From NCBI GenBank assembly GCA_947177425.1, contig CAMWUN010000010.1:1-64000 (forward strand): a stretch of DNA of 64,000 nt, written 5' to 3'. The position numbers were made by a program, and so were the translations under genes. Shown in pieces: positions 10,607 through 18,977 of the stretch (position 1 is the stretch's first letter; every line of letters starts with the position of its first letter). Source of the DNA: an uncultured bacterium. GTDB lineage: Bacteria > Bacillota > Clostridia > Lachnospirales > Lachnospiraceae. The notes under the pieces are model-generated. The model searched no databases and was not told the origin of the DNA. It was given only the letters and a program-made list of their open reading frames with translations.

Positions 10607-11105
10607 TTCACAGACTGGCTTTACAAAGCGGTATGCCGGATGGATAGCGGAGGCGGCAGGAGCCGACTGTATGGAGCTGCAGGCAGCGAAAAAGAAAAAC
10701 ATGGAGGCATATGAAGCGGTTATTTTCGGGGGATGGGCGCGTGCTGGGGGCATCAGTGGAATTAACTGGTTTAAAAGCAATATGGACAAATGGGCGGATA
10801 AGAAGCTGCTGGTATTCTGTGTAGGCGCAAGCCCCATAGACAGCCCGGATATTGCGCCGGCCCTAAAGCAGAACTTTACAGACGCACAATGGAAAAAGGT
10901 AAGTGTGTTTTACTGTCCGGGGGGATTAAATTATGAAAAGATGTCCGTTCCCTCAAAACTTATGATGAAAATGTTTGTCAAGGCCCTCAAGGCAAAAAAG
11001 GGCAGGACGAAAGCAGAGGAAGAAATGATAAAGGCAATTTCCTCATCCTACGATATTTCAGATAAGAAATACGTGGAACCGATACTGAATTGTCTAAGGA
11101 AATAG
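10584..11105 (+). CDS. flavodoxin domain protein
   Basis: The 173-aa protein begins KTIVIYNSQTGFTKRYAGWIAE, the FMN phosphate-binding loop of flavodoxins (here SQTGFT). It continues with the second flavin loop (FGGWARAGGISG) and the FCVGASP segment. The length and pattern fit the single-domain flavodoxins of the protoporphyrinogen-oxidase-like group, which act as electron carriers or quinone/FMN reductases. The ATG at 10584 is chosen because the fold starts there; reading overlaps marR by 23 bases, implying translational coupling. A strong hairpin terminator follows at 11137-11180. Regulation by the MarR protein is inferred from the operon. Confidence 0.85.
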   Translation: MKTIVIYNSQTGFTKRYAGWIAEAAGADCMELQAAKKKNMEAYEAVIFGGWARAGGISGINWFKSNMDKWADKKLLVFCVGASPIDSPDIAPALKQNFTDAQWKKVSVFYCPGGLNYEKMSVPSKLMMKMFVKALKAKKGRTKAEEEMIKAISSSYDISDKKYVEPILNCLRK

Positions 11106-11136
11106 CAATCTGCGGTAATCGTGTATTGCCGGATAG

Positions 11137-11180
11137 AAAAGAACTGCCTGGAAGAGAAAGGTTTTCCAGACAGTTCTTTT
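11137..11180. terminator. bidirectional terminator
   Basis: AAAAGAACTG (11137-11146) pairs with CAGTTCTTTT (11171-11180), and CTGGAA (11148-11153) with TTCCAG (11164-11169). The T-rich arm serves the flavodoxin gene and its complement serves the convergent spoVAC. Confidence 0.85.
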
Positions 11181-11192
11181 AAATGGTTCTTT

Positions 11193-11672
11193 TTAAAACC
11201 ACCCAAGGGCTTTTCCAATCCAGTAGCAAAGCCCCAGAATCCAGCTTGTAAAGATTCCGTATAAAATAACCGGCCCTGCAATGGTGAAAATTTTGCACCC
11301 AATGCCGAACACCTGTCCTTCTTTTTTGAATTCCACGGCGGGAGCGGCTACCGAATTGGCAAATCCGGTAATGGGTACCAGCGCTCCGGCGCCGCCGAAT
11401 TTCACGATGGAAGGGTAGATGTTAAAGCCTGTCAGAAGTACGCTTATCAGTACAAGTATCAGAGAGCAGAAGCTTCCGGCGGTTTCCTTGTCCATGCCTA
11501 TCTGATTGGAGGCAAGGTTTAACAGGAACTGGCCCACGATGCAGATGATTCCCCCTGTAATGAAAGCTTTAAGCATCTGAAGATACAGGTTGTGGGTGGG
11601 CGTTATCTTTTTCACATATTCTTCATAGTCTTTTTCAAGATTCAGTTGTTCCATGCTTTTTGGTTCACTCAT
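11193..11672 (-). CDS. spoVAC: stage V sporulation protein AC
   Basis: Integral membrane protein of the SpoVA channel that moves dipicolinic acid into the forespore and releases it at germination. The 159-aa product from the ATG at 11672 (SEPKSMEQLNLEKDYEEYVKK) matches the family length. It shows about four membrane segments and the signature KFGGAGALVPITGFANSV, followed by EFKKEGQVFGIGCKIFTIAGPVI. An in-frame extension to 11801 lacks family features. In Bacillus this gene lies between spoVAB and spoVAD. Here it stands alone on the minus strand, 10 kb from spoVAD. Only a weak GGGG-type RBS precedes it. Confidence 0.95.
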   Translation of the reverse strand: MSEPKSMEQLNLEKDYEEYVKKITPTHNLYLQMLKAFITGGIICIVGQFLLNLASNQIGMDKETAGSFCSLILVLISVLLTGFNIYPSIVKFGGAGALVPITGFANSVAAPAVEFKKEGQVFGIGCKIFTIAGPVILYGIFTSWILGLCYWIGKALGWF

Positions 11673-12020
11673 GATTAACCCCGTTTCCGCGCAGTGCATC
11701 TGCGCCTTTGTTGTGTTTTGATGTTTCAACGTGTTTGAAATATCGTTATTGCAATAAGGATGGCTGGCGAAGCCTGACATCTGTTGTCTTGACAATGCCA
11801 TGTTTTTTTAATTATGTTTGATGGAATATAGAATCTGCATGTTAATAAAAAATTATACAGATGAATTTAAGAAACTACGGGAACAAACTTGTAGATTTAA
11901 AACAGGAATGTTACAATAATAAATACAGCATGTCGGAACCTGTCAAAAAAAGCAGGCAGGAAAGCAGGCAGGGCTGTAGCGGCAAAAATGGACATCTATG
12001 GATAAAGGCAGAGGAAGATT
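11673..12020. promoter_or_regulatory. divergent intergenic region with a likely promoter for the MBOAT gene
   Basis: This 348-base gap separates the divergent spoVAC and MBOAT genes. TTGTAG (11889-11894) and TACAAT (11912-11917) with a 17-base spacer make a plausible sigma-A promoter toward the MBOAT gene. I could not place a sporulation-sigma promoter for spoVAC with confidence. No other gene is visible. Confidence 0.4.
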
Positions 12021-13397
12021 ATGGTAAGTTTTTCCAGTTTGGAGTTTTTATTTCGGTTTTTACCGGTTTTTTTGGGGATATATTTTGCAGTTCCGGCTAA
12101 GTACAGGGAAAGTTCTCTGCTTCTGGGGAGCATTATTTTTTATGCGGTGGGAGAACCCGTCTTTATTCTGGCGCTTATTTTATGTACTCTTGTAAACTAT
12201 TATTTTGGAATGGAAATCTGGAAGCTTGGAATAGGTTTCGAGATACACGGATGGCAGAAAAAAAAGCGGAATAGCCTGATGATACAGGCTGTTGTGCTGG
12301 ATACAGCAGTGCTTATCGTGTTTAAGTGCCTTGCCGTATTTGTGGACAGTTCCCTGCTTCCCGTGGGGATAAGCTTTTATATTTTCAAAATGATATCCTT
12401 TCAGGCAGATTTCATCCGGGGTGAAATCTGGAGCAAACCTTCTTTCAGGCAGACGGCGGTGTATTTTACCATGTTTCCCCAGATTGTGCAGGGGCCGATT
12501 ATGCGGTATCATGAAGGTGACTTTGAACATGAAAAGCATGTGAGTCTGGAGCAGCTTGAGGAGGGCCTTGCTTATTTCGTGATGGGGCTTGGGATGAAAG
12601 CGCTTTTGGCCGACCGTCTGGCGATTTTGTGGAAAGATTTGCAGATGATAGGGTTTCAGAGCATTTCCACGCCGCTGGCATGGCTGGGAGCATTCGGTTA
12701 TTCCTTACAGTTATATTTTGATTTCTGGGGGTATTCCCTGATGGCATCGGGGCTTCTGGTAATGCTGGGATATCCTTTCGTTGAAAACTTCAATCACCCT
12801 TATGCGTCCAGAAGCATCAGCGAGTTTTACAGGAGATGGCATATGACACTGGGGAGCTGGTTTCGGGATTACGTCTATATTCCGATGGGGGGAAGCCGGG
12901 GAAGGAAGCCGAGGATAGTCTTTAACCTTGCCCTTGTATGGATTCTCACGGGGCTTTGGCATGGAAATGGTTTCAATTATTTGATCTGGGGCGGGATTCT
13001 TGGATTGTTTATTATTCTGGAAAAGCTTTTTCTGGGAAATATGCTGAAAAAAATTCCGGCGGCAGGGAATATTTATGTGCTGGCGTTGATACCCCTGACA
13101 TGGGTGGTATTTGCCATAACGGATTTGAAGAAGCTGGGTATTTATTTCAGCCGGCTGTTTCCCTTTATGGGCGGCCCGGGCATTGCGGTGAACCAGCAGG
13201 ATATTATTACTTACGGAATGAATTATGGAATTTACTTTATTGTGGGTATTGTGCTGTGTATTCCGGCAGTATTTAAATTTGTTGATAAACATAAGAAGAA
13301 TCCTATTACTGTGCTGGCATTAGCGCTGGTTTTCTGGGCTTCGGTCTATTTTCTGTCCAGCAGCGCGGGGAATCCCTTTATGTATCTGAACTTTTAA
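12021..13397 (+). CDS. MBOAT family membrane O-acyltransferase (AlgI/DltB/PatA-like)
   Basis: The 458-aa protein has about ten membrane segments. It carries the family core around HPYASRSISEFYRRWHMTLGSW, FRDYVYIPMGGSRG and the invariant-histidine motif LTGLWHGNGFNYLIWG. Such proteins pass an acyl group, usually acetyl or D-alanyl, across the membrane to an extracytoplasmic partner. The next gene, 13 bases downstream, encodes a membrane-anchored SGNH hydrolase, the usual partner that transfers the group to the polymer. The pair therefore resembles PatA/PatB or AlgI/AlgX-type systems acting on peptidoglycan or a surface glycan. The substrate cannot be told from sequence. Confidence 0.9.
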   Translation: MVSFSSLEFLFRFLPVFLGIYFAVPAKYRESSLLLGSIIFYAVGEPVFILALILCTLVNYYFGMEIWKLGIGFEIHGWQKKKRNSLMIQAVVLDTAVLIVFKCLAVFVDSSLLPVGISFYIFKMISFQADFIRGEIWSKPSFRQTAVYFTMFPQIVQGPIMRYHEGDFEHEKHVSLEQLEEGLAYFVMGLGMKALLADRLAILWKDLQMIGFQSISTPLAWLGAFGYSLQLYFDFWGYSLMASGLLVMLGYPFVENFNHPYASRSISEFYRRWHMTLGSWFRDYVYIPMGGSRGRKPRIVFNLALVWILTGLWHGNGFNYLIWGGILGLFIILEKLFLGNMLKKIPAAGNIYVLALIPLTWVVFAITDLKKLGIYFSRLFPFMGGPGIAVNQQDIITYGMNYGIYFIVGIVLCIPAVFKFVDKHKKNPITVLALALVFWASVYFLSSSAGNPFMYLNF

Positions 13398-13410
13398 AGA
13401 GGTAACAGGA

Positions 13411-14511
13411 ATGGAATATATAAAGAAGTGTCCGCTTTTTATCGTATTGATGGGCACAGGACTTTTTTTTACATTGATTGGAATGCTGGGTAAAAGTAAT
13501 ATATACGCGGGGCAGGAGTATGACCCGGTGACTACGCCCGCTCTTGCTCTGATGTTCCGGGGGGTTAACGATGATATTTACCCATGGCAGATTCTGGACG
13601 GGGGCAGCACACCAGTGATGGCTGTAAGCAGCGGACAGAAGGACACAGAAACTTCCGCAGAGGACGGAACTGGGAGTGAGGGACAAAAGGAAGCCGGAAT
13701 CTCCGCCCAAAATGACGGGCAGGGAGAAAATGGAACCGTAGGGGAAAATGATGGACAGAAAAAGCCAGGGGAAGAGGCAAGCCCATCCCCAAGCCCGGCG
13801 CAGGAAACAGACGACGCGCCTTTAGAGCGGCTGGCTCCTTTGAGGGAGAGTACCCATGACGAATACCTCAATCATATATCGGCAGATATTTACGGCGATG
13901 CAGGAGTCCGGCGGGCTGCAGCCTATGAATTTGACAAGGTGGATGAAAGCTATTTTGATGATGCCCTTTTTATTGGGGATTCCCGGACAGTGGGTCTTAG
14001 GGATTATACGGATTTGTCAGACCATGGGGACTTTTACTGTGAAACATCCCTTACCATTCATAAGGTGATGGAGGAGGACTTTGGAGGAAAGGGAACCATT
14101 GAGGACGCTTTGGAAAACAGGGATTATGGAAAAATTTATCTGATGGTGGGCATCAATGAACTGGGCAGGGGAACCACGGAAAACTATATGGAGGCTTATA
14201 CGGAGGTAGTGGATAAGCTACGGGAACTGGAACCGGAGGCAAAGATTTTCGTCCAGGCAGTCATGCGGGTTTCCGGGGAGAAAAGTGATTCGGACGCTAT
14301 TTTCAATAATAGCAATATTAATGCAAGGAATAATGCCATAGCGACCCTGGCGGACAACAGACAGATATTTTATATTGATGTGAATGAGGTTGTGTGCGAT
14401 GAGGAAGGAAATCTGAACGCAGAATATACACATGATAAGATTCATCTGTTGGGGATGTATAATGAATTGTGGAAGGAGTTTTTGCTTGCGCATGGGGTAC
14501 TTAATGATTAA
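13411..14511 (+). CDS. membrane-anchored SGNH-fold acyltransferase or esterase
   Basis: The 366-aa protein has an N-terminal membrane segment (about residues 8-27). A long low-complexity linker rich in Gly, Glu, Gln, Ser and Pro follows (about 70-130). The SGNH domain starts at about residue 180. Block I is FIGDSRTVG with Ser191 as the probable nucleophile, block III is MVGINELG, and block V is DKIHL with the Asp-x-x-His pair. The linker would hold the catalytic domain away from the membrane. It follows the MBOAT gene by 13 bases and is almost certainly its partner in polymer O-acylation. A free-standing esterase role is possible but less likely given the operon. Confidence 0.85.
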   Translation: MEYIKKCPLFIVLMGTGLFFTLIGMLGKSNIYAGQEYDPVTTPALALMFRGVNDDIYPWQILDGGSTPVMAVSSGQKDTETSAEDGTGSEGQKEAGISAQNDGQGENGTVGENDGQKKPGEEASPSPSPAQETDDAPLERLAPLRESTHDEYLNHISADIYGDAGVRRAAAYEFDKVDESYFDDALFIGDSRTVGLRDYTDLSDHGDFYCETSLTIHKVMEEDFGGKGTIEDALENRDYGKIYLMVGINELGRGTTENYMEAYTEVVDKLRELEPEAKIFVQAVMRVSGEKSDSDAIFNNSNINARNNAIATLADNRQIFYIDVNEVVCDEEGNLNAEYTHDKIHLLGMYNELWKEFLLAHGVLND

Positions 14512-14638
14512 ATAGATAATGAGATAGCGTTGAAACTTTAATGGTGACAGAAGGGATTGAATAACAGAAATTTATGTGTCTGGGATATTGATTTATGTAA
14601 TGAATAAGTACCAGCAGTAAAAAATAGAAGGTGATTTT

Positions 14639-15418
14639 TTGGATAGAACAGGGATAAAATGGTCAAAAGAAGAAACGATACTAGCATTTGATTTATATTG
14701 TAGAACATCGTTTGGCAAAATTAGTTCATCAAATAAGGATATAAAGGAATTGGCTGGTTTATTAGGAAGGACTCCTGGATCAGTGGCGCTTAAAATGCAT
14801 AATCTAGCTCATTATGACCCAGAACTTAGAAAAAGAAATATTACCGCAATGGCCCATGGAAGTAAGCTGGATGCTTTGGTGTGGGAAGAGTTTAGTAGTA
14901 ATTGGGAAGAGTTATCTTATCAAGCAAGATGCATACTGGCAGACCTAAAGAGAGAAAGTATTGATAAAATTGTTGATGAACCAGAAATTTGCATACTGCC
15001 AGAAGGTGGAGTTCGGGAACAGTTAGTAAAAAATCGAATTGGTCAGTATTTCTTTAGGATGGCAGTGTTAAATTCATATGAGTATAAATGTTGTATTACT
15101 GGCATGGCAATTCCTGAACTTCTTGTGGCAAGTCATATTAAACCATGGAAAGATGCTGATAGCAGGACAGAGCGGACAAATCCGATGAATGGACTTACGC
15201 TGAATGCACTCCATGATAAAGCATTTGATAGGGGACTTATAACGGTTACTACTAATTATATAATCAAGGTTTCGACCAAAATAAAATCCTCTGTAGGTGG
15301 AGACACTATGGAGGATTGGTTGTTGAATTTTGCTAATCATAAAATTAGGATGCCAAATAAATTTTTTCCCAAGAAGGAATTTCTGGAATTTCATAATGAT
15401 GTAATTTTTAAAATGTAA
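14639..15418 (+). CDS. HNH endonuclease, McrA/ScoMcrA-like
   Basis: The 259-aa protein has an N-terminal DNA-binding-like region (KWSKEETILAFDLYCR, then GRTPGSVALKMHNLAHYD, about residues 8-65). The C-terminal HNH_2-type nuclease domain (about 150-225) carries KCCITGM, ASHIKPWKDA and NGLTLNALHDKAFDRGLI, which supply the His-Asn-His residues. The start is TTG at 14639 with AGAAGGTG about seven bases upstream. The gene looks more AT-rich than its left neighbours, which suggests transfer. Similar proteins are found next to C5 methyltransferases, either cutting modified DNA or serving as type II nucleases. It is the first gene of the restriction island, 15 bases upstream of vsr, so the two probably share a transcript. 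Confidence 0.85.
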   Translation: MDRTGIKWSKEETILAFDLYCRTSFGKISSSNKDIKELAGLLGRTPGSVALKMHNLAHYDPELRKRNITAMAHGSKLDALVWEEFSSNWEELSYQARCILADLKRESIDKIVDEPEICILPEGGVREQLVKNRIGQYFFRMAVLNSYEYKCCITGMAIPELLVASHIKPWKDADSRTERTNPMNGLTLNALHDKAFDRGLITVTTNYIIKVSTKIKSSVGGDTMEDWLLNFANHKIRMPNKFFPKKEFLEFHNDVIFKM

Positions 15419-15433
15419 TTTGAGGCCGATAAA

Positions 15434-15895
15434 GTGGATAATCTTACCAAGGAACAAAGACATAAGAATATGCGGAATATCAGGTGCAGTGATACCAGCA
15501 TTGAATTGGTGTTGCGAAAGGAGTTGTGGGCAAAAGGATTCCGGTATAGGAAGAATTATTCTGCCCTGCCTGGAAAACCGGATATTGCATTGACGAAGTA
15601 TAAGATAGCTATTTTTTGTGATAGTGAATTTTTTCATGGGAAAGATTGGGAGGTCTTGAAGCCGCGCTTGGAGGCCGGAAACAATCCGGAATATTGGAAA
15701 AAAAAGATAATGAGAAACATGGAGCGGGACGATGAGGTGAATAAAGCGCTTATGTTTATGGGATGGACTGTGATTCGGTTTTGGGGAAAAGATATTTTGA
15801 AGAACTGTGGGGAATGCATCCGGATGATTGAAGAGTGTATTTTTGAATTGAATGTGCAGGGAGGCAGAATGATTCTTTGGGAGAACGATGAGTGA
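15434..15895 (+). CDS. vsr: Vsr-fold endonuclease, divergent and lacking zinc ligands
   Basis: Vsr nicks beside T:G mismatches created when 5-methylcytosine deaminates and so protects methylated sites. The 153-aa product has the family core: RHKNMRNIRCSDTSIELVLR (with the conserved Glu), GFRYRKNY, GKPDIALTKYKIAIF (catalytic Asp) and the ERD...GWTVIRFWGKDI end. Where the E. coli enzyme has FVHGCFWHHHHC, this protein reads FCDSEFFHGKDW. The catalytic histidine is kept, but the zinc-binding Cys, His and Cys are replaced, and the fourth ligand (in WECAL) becomes WGKDI. The start is GTG at 15434. The C5 methyltransferase at 19971-21035 makes a repair role sensible. It could instead be a restriction nuclease of the same fold. 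Confidence 0.85.
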   Translation: MDNLTKEQRHKNMRNIRCSDTSIELVLRKELWAKGFRYRKNYSALPGKPDIALTKYKIAIFCDSEFFHGKDWEVLKPRLEAGNNPEYWKKKIMRNMERDDEVNKALMFMGWTVIRFWGKDILKNCGECIRMIEECIFELNVQGGRMILWENDE

Positions 15896-15958
15896 TGGTA
15901 GAAATGTTTGGGGATGTCTGCTATAATCGCAGTGATTGCTGAGGATGGAGAAGAGAAA

Positions 15959-17107
15959 ATGCGTTTATTATATTCTAACATGCTCCCGCTGAAGCTGGGA
16001 AACGGGCAGACAGCTTTTATAGATTATTTTATGGATGCTGTGCATGAGGCGGATGAAATACATATTGCAGTGGGGTATGTGTCGAAGGCAGCTTTAAAAG
16101 AGTTACAGGTGCTGGTTGATGAGGCCGGAATAAAGAGGATCTGTCTGACAATCGGCATGTATTATCATGAGGGCATGCCGGAGGGTACATATAATGTAGC
16201 GGCGGCTTTGAATGAGGACTGGACCGGGCGCGGGATTGGTGAAGTGCGTCTGGTAAGGGCGTTTAAATATCATGGGAAAGCGTATGTTTTTTATAAGAAT
16301 GGAAAGCCGTTTTCTGCTGTGGTTGGTTCACATAATCTGGGAGCAATCAAGCTGGAGGCATCCAATCTGCGCCAATATGAATTGTCAGCGGTGACGGAGG
16401 AACCGGAGGAACTGCAAGAGATTTCTGCTCATGTCAGGGACATTATGCTTCCAAAGTGTTCGGCTAATATAGCTGACCTGTGGGATATGCCTTTGCTCCG
16501 CGAGGTCAACCGGGCGCTGGTGGATCAGGAATTCGTGTCCAAGGTTACGCCGGAGGAAGTAGATGCTTATAAGAAAAGGATGACGGGCGTTTCCTTTGAA
16601 CTTCCGTTGAAAGTGCCGGAGGATGAGAACGATAAGTCTATGAGGGGTTCCAATATCAATGTCTGCTATGCAAGCGGAAGAAAGCGTGTCTGGTGGGAGA
16701 TTGAAATGGTGGTTAGTAAGTCCATCAGGGACCTGCCGGGTTATCCTCTGCATCAGCAGCCTTTTATGGCGGTTACTGATGATGGCTGGAAATTCCAGGC
16801 CTGGACCTGCGGACAGAACAACAAAAATTTGTATTCAAAAGACGATTTGAAGATTATGGGGCGTTGGATTAAAGGGCGTCTTGTAGCGGCCGGCCTGGTG
16901 GAGCCTGTGAACCGGGTAGAAAGTGACCAGGGCGGGAAAGGCGTAATCACACATAAGATGCTGAATAAATATGGGCGTGATACGATTACGCTGACAAAGA
17001 CAGATGTTGTGACAAAGGCGGAGGACGGTACGGAACTGGAAGTATGGATGCTGTCTTTCCTTCCAGAGAGCAGGCATCAGCAGGAGGCGGCAGATGAAAT
17101 ATCTTGA
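15959..17107 (+). CDS. PLD-type restriction endonuclease subunit R1 (NgoFVII/CglI R-like)
   Basis: Probable nuclease subunit of an ATP-dependent restriction system. The 382-aa protein (ATG at 15959, GGAG about nine bases upstream) has an N-terminal phospholipase-D-fold domain. One HKD-like active site is formed by His105 and Lys107 (FKYHGKAYVF) with GSHN (Ser124, Asn126). The C-terminal region (about 215-375) includes FMAVTDDGWKFQAWTCGQNN and is the likely B3-like DNA-recognition domain known from BfiI, CglI and NgoAVII. It overlaps the Z1 ATPase gene by 14 bases. A related but shorter nuclease follows that ATPase, an unusual duplication. A longer in-frame start (15908, TTG) is possible but has poor translation signals. 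Confidence 0.85.
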   Translation: MRLLYSNMLPLKLGNGQTAFIDYFMDAVHEADEIHIAVGYVSKAALKELQVLVDEAGIKRICLTIGMYYHEGMPEGTYNVAAALNEDWTGRGIGEVRLVRAFKYHGKAYVFYKNGKPFSAVVGSHNLGAIKLEASNLRQYELSAVTEEPEELQEISAHVRDIMLPKCSANIADLWDMPLLREVNRALVDQEFVSKVTPEEVDAYKKRMTGVSFELPLKVPEDENDKSMRGSNINVCYASGRKRVWWEIEMVVSKSIRDLPGYPLHQQPFMAVTDDGWKFQAWTCGQNNKNLYSKDDLKIMGRWIKGRLVAAGLVEPVNRVESDQGGKGVITHKMLNKYGRDTITLTKTDVVTKAEDGTELEVWMLSFLPESRHQQEAADEIS

Positions 17108-18947
17108 AGCATACTTGAAGACGATAGAGGGGCGCGGAAATCAGCAGCTAGCGGATTCCATCCGGAAAACAGTGGATAATATTGCGCCGAAATATTTAGA
17201 AGGTTTTTCTTTTTGCGAGCATGAGGTGGGGCTTCTTTTTGGAAACGTGCAGTCCGGAAAAACGGGGCAGATGTTCGGAGTGATTTCTGTGGCGGCGGAT
17301 TTGGGGTTTCCAGTATTTCTAATTTTGACAACAGATAATGTCATACTGCAGCAACAGACGATTGAGCGTGTGAGGGAGGATTTAAAAGGGTTCTGTATAT
17401 GTGATGAATATGATTCGGAGGTTTTTGCAGAGAACTGTCTGATGCAGCCAGCCATTATTGTGTTAAAGAAGAATGTAAGGACTTTGAAGCAGTGGTCCAA
17501 TATTCTGGGGGCTACGGGCTTTATGAGGGGGAACCCGTTGTTTATTATTGATGATGAGGCAGATGCGGCTTCTCTGAATACGATGGTCAACAGAAGCAGC
17601 AGGTCTTCTATCAACAGGTATCTGGATGATATTAAGGCGAGAACTGCGTGTAGTATTTATCTGCAGGTTACGGGGACGCCGCAGGCGTTGCTGCTACAGA
17701 CAATGTCATCAGGGTGGCATCCATATTTTGCATATTATTTTCAGCCAGGGAATGGGTATCTTGGGGGAGATTTTTTCTTTCCGGCAGAGGGAGCCGGGGA
17801 GTGTATTTCTTATATAGATTCTTTGAGCGATCCGCTGGAAGAGGCATTGATGCATCACTTGGTGGTATCGGGTATCATGTTGACAGCGGGAAAAAGGGTA
17901 TCAAATTTTTTGATACATCCCAGTGTACGGAAGGCGGTGCATTGCAAATATCAGCAGGATGCGTTCAAGGTTTTGGCAGATTTTAAGGAAAGATGCAGGG
18001 ATGAAGGATTTGTTGCGCAGGTCATGCAGCGATATGAGCGGCTGAATCCGGTTAAGTTTGACAAAAAGGCGTTTGGCGAGGTTCTGGATTTTATACAAAA
18101 ACTGCTGGAGAATGATGAGGTCAAGGTTTTAGTTATGAATGGAAATTCTGGCGTGGATAGTGATGATTATGCATCAGGTTCTAATGTGATTATCGGCGGG
18201 AATACGCTTGGACGGGGCGTTACTTTTGCGGGGCTACAGACAATTTATTATACCAGAACAGCTAAGAAGCCGCAGGCAGATACGATGTGGCAGCACAGTC
18301 GTATGTTCGGATATGATAGAGATGCCGGGCTTATGAAGGTGTTTATTGACGAGCATTTGTATAAGTTGTTTGCGGATATCAATGCAACAAATAATTCAAT
18401 TATTTCTCAGGTGGAGAGGGGGACGGCGAATGTAAAGATTTATTATCCAGAGGGATTGAATCCGACAAGGAAGAATGTTCTGGATAATAAGAAGCTGGCA
18501 ATGATTTCAGGGGGGACAAATTACTATCCGTATTCACCGGAGAATGATACGATTTCTGATATTGATCGGCTTCTGGAAGCATTTGATGAGTCGCAGCCGT
18601 GCTATCAGGTGAGCCTTCGTCTGATGCAGGAGGTTTTTTCCCATATTAAGTCAGAGGATGATTTTAAGGTCAATGTTTTCCGCGCTATTATTAATATGGT
18701 GCTTGCTGAAAAACCGGCAGGCCAAGGGGTTCTGATTGTCAGAAGGAACAGGAATGTGGCGAAGGGTACGGGTGCGTTGCTGTCTCCCAATGATTGGCAA
18801 TTAGGCGCATCTGTCACGGACAAGATTGTTCTTACGATGTACCAGATGACAGGAGACAAAGGCTGGGGCGGAGAGAAGATCTGGGTTCCGAATATCAAAC
18901 TGCCGGATAAGATGATGTATTATGATATAATAGATGACAGTGAATGA
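17094..18947 (+). CDS. Z1-domain ATPase/translocase, restriction N-protein
   Basis: The 617-aa protein is a helicase-like ATPase: Walker A GNVQSGKT (residues 50-57), DDEAD box (153-157), TGTPQA motif III (193-198), and later GGNTLGRGVTF and DTMWQHSRMFGY as motifs V and VI. The region around and after motif V matches the Z1 domain. In the CglI and NgoAVII systems the equivalent N-protein hydrolyses ATP, binds the PLD nuclease and drives cleavage of unmethylated DNA. It overlaps R1 by 14 bases and precedes R2 by 30, with AGGAGG upstream. Function is assigned from motifs and neighbours; I recognise no nuclease motif in it. Confidence 0.88.
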   Translation: MKYLEAYLKTIEGRGNQQLADSIRKTVDNIAPKYLEGFSFCEHEVGLLFGNVQSGKTGQMFGVISVAADLGFPVFLILTTDNVILQQQTIERVREDLKGFCICDEYDSEVFAENCLMQPAIIVLKKNVRTLKQWSNILGATGFMRGNPLFIIDDEADAASLNTMVNRSSRSSINRYLDDIKARTACSIYLQVTGTPQALLLQTMSSGWHPYFAYYFQPGNGYLGGDFFFPAEGAGECISYIDSLSDPLEEALMHHLVVSGIMLTAGKRVSNFLIHPSVRKAVHCKYQQDAFKVLADFKERCRDEGFVAQVMQRYERLNPVKFDKKAFGEVLDFIQKLLENDEVKVLVMNGNSGVDSDDYASGSNVIIGGNTLGRGVTFAGLQTIYYTRTAKKPQADTMWQHSRMFGYDRDAGLMKVFIDEHLYKLFADINATNNSIISQVERGTANVKIYYPEGLNPTRKNVLDNKKLAMISGGTNYYPYSPENDTISDIDRLLEAFDESQPCYQVSLRLMQEVFSHIKSEDDFKVNVFRAIINMVLAEKPAGQGVLIVRRNRNVAKGTGALLSPNDWQLGASVTDKIVLTMYQMTGDKGWGGEKIWVPNIKLPDKMMYYDIIDDSE

Positions 18948-18977
18948 CGGTACTAATGTGTTTGAAAGGAAGGTGTC

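Noticed and set aside
15908-15958. Longer start for R1
   Set aside because: The TTG and ATG options upstream have no ribosome binding site, and the fold begins after the ATG at 15959.
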